Positions 63,581-64,000 of a stretch of 64,000 nt of DNA are shown here, in pieces. Origin of the DNA: Prinsepia uniflora (taxonomy: Eukaryota; Streptophyta; Magnoliopsida; Rosales; Rosaceae); contig CM064864.1 of NCBI GenBank assembly GCA_032719365.1, forward strand, positions 3,372,817 through 3,436,816, read 5' to 3'. Position 1 is the stretch's first letter. Each line of letters starts with the position of its first letter. The notes beneath the pieces are model-generated. The model saw nothing but the letters and a program-made list of their open reading frames with translations. It searched no databases and was not told the DNA's origin. Made by a program: the position numbers and the translations under genes.

Positions 63581-64000
63581 AATAGAGATTGGATTTATCA
63601 TAGTTAACCACCTGACCAGAAGCCTGGAAATACGTATCAAGTAGCTTTCTAATTGTCCTGTAGTTCTGGGCAGTTGCCTTCATGAATAATAAAGAGTCAT
63701 CAGCAAAAAAGAGGGGAGAGAGAGTCGGTCCACTAGTGCTGAATTTTATGCCTTCCACCAAGCCCTTGTTAACAGCACAGTTAATCATCTTTGAGAGGAC
63801 ATCACAAACTAAAATAAAGAGATAATGGGAGATGGGGTCTCGCTATCTTAGGCCTCTTGAAGGGGTAAAGTTGTTCCCAGGTTGCCCATTTATCAACAAT
63901 GCCATTTTTACGGATGTAACACACCTCATTACCATATTAATCCAATGAACAGCAAAGCCCATTTTCACTAGTACTGCTTCAAGGAAATCCCACTCAATTC
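63581..64000 (-). pseudogene. LINE (L1-type) reverse-transcriptase fragment
   Basis: Reading from 64000 leftward, one frame gives EWDFLEAVLVKMGF, then NNFTPSRGLR, a TAG stop (63845-63843) where Gln is expected, DPISHYLFILVCDVLSKMI, and the catalytic FADDSLLFM motif near 63700. The usual GDP[IL]SPYLF has Arg for Gly and His for the second Pro. It is cut at 63580 by the family G end and continues past the window edge. It is an inactive relic of a non-LTR retrotransposon. Confidence 0.85.

Overview
The window is nuclear DNA of a flowering plant, almost certainly a eudicot. Genes have many short introns with plant-type splice sites, AT-rich introns and spacers, and transposable elements fill most of the rest. 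The beta-glucosidase resembles asterid (Lamiales-like) GH1 enzymes, but I cannot name the species from sequence alone.

Five genes look intact. They are a two-coding-exon FAM32A-like spliceosome factor (3719-4474, +), an unusually intronless GH1 beta-glucosidase (14412-15968, -), the 20-exon V-ATPase catalytic subunit A (31947-37785, -, 623 aa reconstructed), an 8-exon fibrillin/plastid-lipid-associated protein of the PAP10 type (44255-46540, +) and a 14-exon DUF3754 protein with a plastid-like N-terminus (47162-54349, -). The last two are tail-to-tail neighbours. From memory, the Arabidopsis homologues are also neighbours, so this may be old microsynteny.

Repeats dominate elsewhere. At 251-1769 one hAT-like element sits inverted inside another copy of its own family, each with a perfect 8-bp target duplication. 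At 7004-8799 a Mutator-like element (long terminal inverted repeats, 9-bp duplication) carries the first exon of a chloride-channel CLC-F gene. A TG...CA family resembling Ty3/gypsy solo LTRs (called family G here) occurs at 9381-13974 (with another copy inverted inside it at 9738-12523), about 17153-28514 (split), 22081-25180, 40393-42759 and 61797-63580. The split copy is interrupted by a 10-kb non-coding LTR retrotransposon (18025-28026, tRNA-Asp primer site, 5-bp duplication GTGGA), which itself contains the 22081 copy, giving three layers. Most family G copies carry, in the same part of the LTR, an array of short hairpins whose stems differ between units yet stay complementary. This is the most unusual pattern I found.

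The right side (46691-64000) is rearranged. The last five exons of the DUF3754 gene are duplicated 9 kb away at 55694-57890. The copy ends exactly at a very short LTR of a decayed Ty1/copia element, which is truncated into family G pieces. A LINE reverse-transcriptase fragment runs off the right edge. I saw no tRNA genes, rRNA genes or CRISPR arrays; the only rRNA-like sequence is the 5S-like part of a Cassandra-type LTR inside a DUF3754 intron.
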